This document shows, in pieces, positions 60,342 to 64,000 of a DNA stretch of 64,000 nucleotides (within the stretch, counting starts at the first letter, position 1; every line of letters starts with the position of its first letter). The notes under the pieces were generated by a model. The model worked only from the letters and a program-made list of their open reading frames with translations, was not told the origin of the DNA and made no database searches. Position numbers and translations under genes: made by a program. This DNA comes from JAHDNZ01 sp036721855 (GTDB lineage: Bacteria > Bacillota > DTU065): the NCBI GenBank assembly GCA_036721855.1, contig DAIMKF010000006.1:1-64000 (forward strand), written 5' to 3'.

Positions 60342-60385
60342 AAAGACCACCTCCGGGCATAGTTTGCCCAGATGATGGTCTTTTT
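60340..60385 (-). terminator. Terminator after wecB, holding the SD of the next gene
   Basis: AAAAAGACCA/TGGTCTTTTT outer and CTGGGC/GCCCGG inner helices, followed on minus by TGTTGC. The right arm carries GGAGGT, the SD of the SpoIIQ-like gene, so the structure would hide it. Confidence 0.8.
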
Positions 60386-60388
60386 AAC

Positions 60389-61543
60389 TTATTCTACAAT
60401 GTAGTCTTGAGGTTTTTCCAAACCTTGAAAATAAAATAACAGTGCTGCTTTAATTCTCTCACTGGCTTTACCGTCGCCGTATGGATTTGGTGCTTCTTTC
60501 ATTAATTGATAGGCCGAAGGATTGTTAAGTAAAGCCTGGGTTTGAGAGATGATGTTTTTTCTGTTTGTACCTACTAATTTCAAAGTTCCTGTTCTAAGCC
60601 CTTCGGGACGCTCAGTGACCTCTCGCAAAACAAGTACCGGTACACCTAAAGCCGGGGCTTCTTCTTGTAGACCACCTGAATCTGTTAAAAGAAGGTGGGA
60701 TCTAGCCATTAGATTAACCCATTCCTTGTATGCCGGTGGATTAATTAAATGAATACGCTTATTACCGGCTAAAATTCTTTGAGCCGTCTCTTTGACTTTT
60801 GGATTGGGATGGACGGAATAGACTAGTTCCACGTTTTCGTTTGTATTTACTATATCCAGCATGGCCCGGAAAATATCCTCCAGTGGTTTTCCTAGGTTTT
60901 CTCGGCGATGAGCTTCGCCTAAGATAATTTGCTTGGAAAAATCTAGCTTTTGTAGAATCGGTTCGGTAAAAAGATAGTTTTTGTCTACTTGGGGTAAAAG
61001 AGCGTCGATGACGGTGTTGCCTGTAATAAAAACACACTCCGGTTTGACACCTTCTGAAAGCAAATTACCTTTTGCTCTAGCTGTCGGCGAAAAATGCAGA
61101 TCAGCCATTGTTCCTGTTAGCCTGCGATTGATCTCTTCCGGAAAGGGCTCGGCTTTATTAAAAGTTCTTAGACCAGCTTCAACATGTCCTATGGCTACCT
61201 GGTTATAAAAGGCAGTTAGTGAGGCGGCAAAAGTAGTAGTTGTATCGCCATGCACTAAAACAATATCTGGTTTTTCAGCGGCGAAAATAGTGTTTAAGCC
61301 TTCTAAAACTCTGGTGGTAATACCGGCTAGGCTCTGTCCTTTTTTCATGATATTTAAATCATATTCCGGAGTTATCTCAAAAAGCTCAAGTACCTGGTCA
61401 AGCATATCTCGGTGTTGGGCTGTAACGGCTACTTTGACTTCAAAACTCGGATCATTTTTTAGTACCTTTACCAACGGAGCCATCTTGATCGCTTCCGGTC
61501 TGGTCCCAAAAACAAGCATCGCTTTGATCTTTTTTGTCGGCAA
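60389..61543 (-). CDS. wecB: UDP-N-acetylglucosamine 2-epimerase (WecB/MnaA)
   Basis: 384 residues from a TTG seven bases after GGGGGTG; it overlaps the tagO end by 92 bases in another frame, and an even longer in-frame start lacks an SD. Motifs: VFGTRPEAIKMAPLVKVL, VHGDTTTTFAASLTAFY, GHVEAGLRTFNKAEPFPEEINRR, EAHRRENLGKPLEDIF and TDSGGLQEEAPALGVPVLVLRE. It makes UDP-ManNAc for wall polymers or surface polysaccharide. Confidence 0.95.
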   Translation of the reverse strand: MPTKKIKAMLVFGTRPEAIKMAPLVKVLKNDPSFEVKVAVTAQHRDMLDQVLELFEITPEYDLNIMKKGQSLAGITTRVLEGLNTIFAAEKPDIVLVHGDTTTTFAASLTAFYNQVAIGHVEAGLRTFNKAEPFPEEINRRLTGTMADLHFSPTARAKGNLLSEGVKPECVFITGNTVIDALLPQVDKNYLFTEPILQKLDFSKQIILGEAHRRENLGKPLEDIFRAMLDIVNTNENVELVYSVHPNPKVKETAQRILAGNKRIHLINPPAYKEWVNLMARSHLLLTDSGGLQEEAPALGVPVLVLREVTERPEGLRTGTLKLVGTNRKNIISQTQALLNNPSAYQLMKEAPNPYGDGKASERIKAALLFYFQGLEKPQDYIVE

Positions 61544-62552
61544 CTTGAAGCACCCCCTGTTTTGCAGCTTTGACTGTGACCACAACCAACACTGCTAATG
61601 TATAGATAAAGCCAACCTCCGGGCCAACACTAAATAATAAAACAGAACCTATGGCAAAAAGCAGATCAACAAGATACAAAAGCAGAACTGTTTTTCTTTG
61701 CCCGAAGCCTAAATGGAGCACACGGTGATGTAGATGGTCGCCATCGGCCTGATAAACCGGCTGTCCCTGTTTTACTCTTCTAAAGATAGCAAACACCGTA
61801 TCTAAAAGAGGCAGCCCCAAAGATAAAAGTGGTACGGCCAAAGTAACTGTTGCGGCGCCTTTTAGAGAGCCTTCAATAGCCAATGCACCTGTGATAAAAC
61901 CTAGAAACAAAGCCCCGGAATCACCCATAAAGATACGTGCGGGGTAAAAATTATATGGTAAAAATCCTAAACAAGCACCTAAAACTGCACAGTTTAGAAC
62001 CAATATAAACCAATCTAGTTTAAAACCGGTTAAAAGGATACAGGTCAACGAAGTTATAGCAACTGTCCCGGCTGCAAGTCCATCAAGTCCATCAATGAGA
62101 TTAACCATGTTAGTTATTCCCAATAACCACAAGATGGAAAGAGGTACACTTAAAAAACCTAAAGAGACACTGCCGCCGGAAGGATTGGTTAAAAACTCAA
62201 TTTTGGGACCTGTTACAACATATAGTGCTGTTACAAAAACCTGTCCCCAGAATTTTGTTTTTGGCGACAGAGCAAAAATATCGTCGATAACACCTAGCAA
62301 AAGCATGAGAAATGAAGCGAGATAAAGGGCGGTTAGATGGCGGAAGTTGGCCACGGGCCAACTTAAGTGGCTGGCAAATATAAAACCTGCAAAGATGGCC
62401 AGACCTCCTAAAGTAGGGACCGGTTCGTTGTTTACCCGGCGAGGCAAAGGCTTATCCTCAAAACCGGCTTTATGACTTATTAACCTAACCAGCGGTGTTA
62501 GGGTAAAAGTTGCTAAAAAAGCTATACCTAGAGCTTTCAGTCCTTGCCACAT
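61452..62552 (-). CDS. tagO: Undecaprenyl-phosphate GlcNAc-1-phosphate transferase (TagO/WecA)
   Basis: 366 residues from the ATG six bases after GAGGTG, ten membrane helices. LLLGVIDDIF (DD motif), NMVNLIDGLDGLAAG, ARIFMGDSGALFLGF and GDHLHHRVLHLG are the conserved polyprenyl-phosphate sugar-transferase blocks. It starts lipid-linked synthesis of teichoic acid-like polymers or O-antigen. Next to wecB, its usual partner. Confidence 0.94.
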   Translation of the reverse strand: MWQGLKALGIAFLATFTLTPLVRLISHKAGFEDKPLPRRVNNEPVPTLGGLAIFAGFIFASHLSWPVANFRHLTALYLASFLMLLLGVIDDIFALSPKTKFWGQVFVTALYVVTGPKIEFLTNPSGGSVSLGFLSVPLSILWLLGITNMVNLIDGLDGLAAGTVAITSLTCILLTGFKLDWFILVLNCAVLGACLGFLPYNFYPARIFMGDSGALFLGFITGALAIEGSLKGAATVTLAVPLLSLGLPLLDTVFAIFRRVKQGQPVYQADGDHLHHRVLHLGFGQRKTVLLLYLVDLLFAIGSVLLFSVGPEVGFIYTLAVLVVVTVKAAKQGVLQVADKKDQSDACFWDQTGSDQDGSVGKGTKK

Positions 62553-62563
62553 AAACCCCACCT

Positions 62564-63007
62564 CTACTCTAAGATATTGATTTTAACCCCTGCTTCATTT
62601 AATACTGAAAGTGCCAATTCATCTGGGTATAAACCCTTAAAAAATATCTCTTCTACACCTGCGTTGATAAGCATTTTGGCACAAAGAACACATGGCCTTG
62701 TAGTGCAATATAGCACCGATCCTTTGGTTGATACCCCATGGAGTGCTGCCTGAATAATAGCATTTTGTTCGGCGTGAACAGCACGACAAAGCTCCTGGCG
62801 TTGCCCCGAAGGAATACCTAGTTGTTCTCTAAGGCAGCCTGCATCAAGGCAGTGGCTTACCCCACTTGGGGCTCCATTATATCCTGTGCTTAGAATGCGT
62901 TTATCCCTAACAAGAACCGCTCCTACCTGTCGACGCAGGCAGGTGGAGCGGCTAGCTACCAAGGTAGCAATTTTCATAAAATATTCATCCCAAGATGGCC
63001 TTTGCAT
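62564..63007 (-). CDS. comEB: dCMP deaminase (ComEB type)
   Basis: 147 residues with zinc-site motifs CRAVHAEQNAIIQAA (HAE) and TTRPCVLCAKMLINAG (PCxxC), and RRQVGAVLVRDKRILSTGYNGAPSG. Deaminates dCMP to dUMP for thymidylate synthesis. SD AGGAGGT before ATG. Sits between upp and tagO. Confidence 0.93.
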   Translation of the reverse strand: MQRPSWDEYFMKIATLVASRSTCLRRQVGAVLVRDKRILSTGYNGAPSGVSHCLDAGCLREQLGIPSGQRQELCRAVHAEQNAIIQAALHGVSTKGSVLYCTTRPCVLCAKMLINAGVEEIFFKGLYPDELALSVLNEAGVKINILE

Positions 63008-63018
63008 AAAAGTACCTC

Positions 63019-63648
63019 CTATTTTGTACCAAAAAGCCTATCACCGGCATCGCCAAGGCCAGGCACAATGTAACCATGTTCATTTAGATAAGCATCTTGG
63101 GCTGCAACATAGATATTTACATCCGGATGAGCAGTCTGTACGGCTTTGATACCCTCTGGTGCGGCAATTAAATTCATTAGACGAATATGTTTCCCGCCAC
63201 GAGCCTTAATAAAGTTAATCGCGGCAACTGCTGAGCCCCCTGTAGCCAGCATCGGATCTAAAAGAATAATGTCTCTTTCTTCTATATCGTGGGGCAATTT
63301 GCAATAGTATTCAACAGGTTTAAGTGTTTCGGGATCACGATAGACACCAATGTGACCGACTTTAGCGTTGGGTATTAATCTTAGCATACCATCTACCATA
63401 CCAAGACCGGCACGTAAAATGGGTACGATAGCAATTTTTCCTCCCGACATACGATAACAATTGGCTTTGGAAACAGGTGTCTCAATTTCAATTGGTTCTG
63501 TAAGCATATCCTTGGTAACCTCATAGGCCATTAACATAGATGTTTCATCGACTAATTCCCTAAACTCTTTGCAGCCTGTATTTTTATCGCGAATTATCGA
63601 CAGTTTGTGTTGTATCAAAGGGTGATCAAAAACAAATACTTCGCTCAT
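63019..63648 (-). CDS. upp: Uracil phosphoribosyltransferase
   Basis: 209 residues from the ATG at 63648, preceded by GGAGAAAGGAAG; longer in-frame versions overlap rpiB. VFDHPLIQHKLSIIRDKNTG start, ILRAGLGMVDGML, LLDPMLATGGSAVAAI (PRPP loop) and the uracil-binding YIVPGLGDAGDRLFGTK end. Salvages uracil to UMP. Confidence 0.98.
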   Translation of the reverse strand: MSEVFVFDHPLIQHKLSIIRDKNTGCKEFRELVDETSMLMAYEVTKDMLTEPIEIETPVSKANCYRMSGGKIAIVPILRAGLGMVDGMLRLIPNAKVGHIGVYRDPETLKPVEYYCKLPHDIEERDIILLDPMLATGGSAVAAINFIKARGGKHIRLMNLIAAPEGIKAVQTAHPDVNIYVAAQDAYLNEHGYIVPGLGDAGDRLFGTK

Positions 63649-63670
63649 AACCAACTTCCTTTCTCCCGGA

Positions 63671-64000
63671 TTAGCAGTTTTCGCGCTTTTTAATCTTGGC
63701 CAGTCTTTCAACATGTCGACCAAAAGCAAACTCAGTGTTTAGAAAAGTTTCGACAATGCAAAGTGCCAAGCCCTTGCCGATAACCCTGCCTCCAAGAACA
63801 AGAATATTACTATCATTATGTTCTCTTGCCATTTTAGCTGAATAAACATCACCAACTAAAGCAGCTCGTATACCAGGCACTTTATTGGCGGCAATACTCA
63901 TGCCAATGCCTGTCCCACATACCAAAATACCTAGCGGATTCTTACCCTTTACAATACTATCTGCTACACAAAAGGCGATATCAGGGTAGTCTACAGAATC
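63671..64000 (-). CDS. rpiB: Ribose-5-phosphate isomerase B, C-terminal part (5' end beyond the window)
   Basis: The reading frame stays open to position 64000, so the start is outside. The visible part has GILVCGTGIGMSIAANK (catalytic-site Cys in CGTG), HNDSNILVLGGRVIG and LNTEFAFGRHVERLAKI, typical of RpiB. Pentose phosphate pathway isomerase. It lies directly before upp, as in many Firmicutes. Confidence 0.93.
   Translation of the reverse strand, partial: DSVDYPDIAFCVADSIVKGKNPLGILVCGTGIGMSIAANKVPGIRAALVGDVYSAKMAREHNDSNILVLGGRVIGKGLALCIVETFLNTEFAFGRHVERLAKIKKRENC

Noticed and set aside
60386..60420. Sigma-F promoter in front of the SpoIIQ-like gene
   Set aside because: A GGGCAAACTA resembles a -10, but no GTATA-type -35 lies 15 bases upstream and the region is inside the wecB terminator.

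Overview
The window reads as chromosome of a low-GC, diderm Firmicutes-type bacterium that carries sporulation genes (Halanaerobiales or Limnochordia-like is my guess; the sequence does not fix the lineage). It has Firmicutes landmarks (SpoIIID, a SpoIIQ-like protein, a tagO/comEB/upp/rpiB string, an atpIBEFHAGDC operon) together with a near-complete outer-membrane toolkit: Lpx lipid A enzymes, LptA/B/C/D/F/G, BamA, TamB, OmpH/Skp, flagellar L- and P-ring proteins, several putative beta-barrels and an Omp-alpha-like SLH tether. Nearly everything is on the minus strand; only a GH84 glycosidase and a TM2-domain gene at 1.8-4.8 kb are on plus.

Layout from left to right. 1-1651: 5' end of a group IIC-type intron placed just after an intrinsic terminator, then an AzgA-type purine permease with a good promoter and a structured leader. 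1777-4777: plus-strand GH84 and TM2 genes. 4965-12319: a small membrane protein and the nine-gene ATP synthase operon; its c subunit carries a two-carboxylate, Na+-type binding motif. 12655-20603: envelope proteins, namely a 13-SLBB export protein with an exact 221-residue super-repeat, two secreted or outer-membrane proteins, a RuvC/YqgF-fold protein, the Omp-alpha-like tether and a small secreted protein. 20661-31896: DUF3084, lptG-type permease, lptB, three LpxB-fold glycosyltransferases, msbA, lpxI, lpxA, fabZ, lpxC. 32137-34720: an unusual two-gene ABC system. 34835-47022: aminotransferase, lptA, lptC, lptD, lptF, two small barrels, lpxD, a coiled-coil protein, ompH, bamA. 47221-53944: tamB and an S55 peptidase. 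54678-59367: flgJ, flgI, flgH, flgA, flgG, flgF. 59507-64000: spoIIID, spoIIQ-like, wecB, tagO, comEB, upp and the start-truncated rpiB.

Taken together, minus-strand transcription runs from nucleotide and wall-precursor genes through sporulation and flagellar rod/ring genes into outer-membrane assembly, lipid A synthesis and LPS transport, and ends at the ATP synthase. The outer-membrane block sits inside a neighbourhood (upp ... spoIIID ... atp) that, as I recall it, is contiguous or nearly so in monoderm Firmicutes. No rRNA, tRNA or CRISPR was seen. Start codons were reassigned where a Shine-Dalgarno (SD) sequence decided them; TTG and GTG starts are common here.
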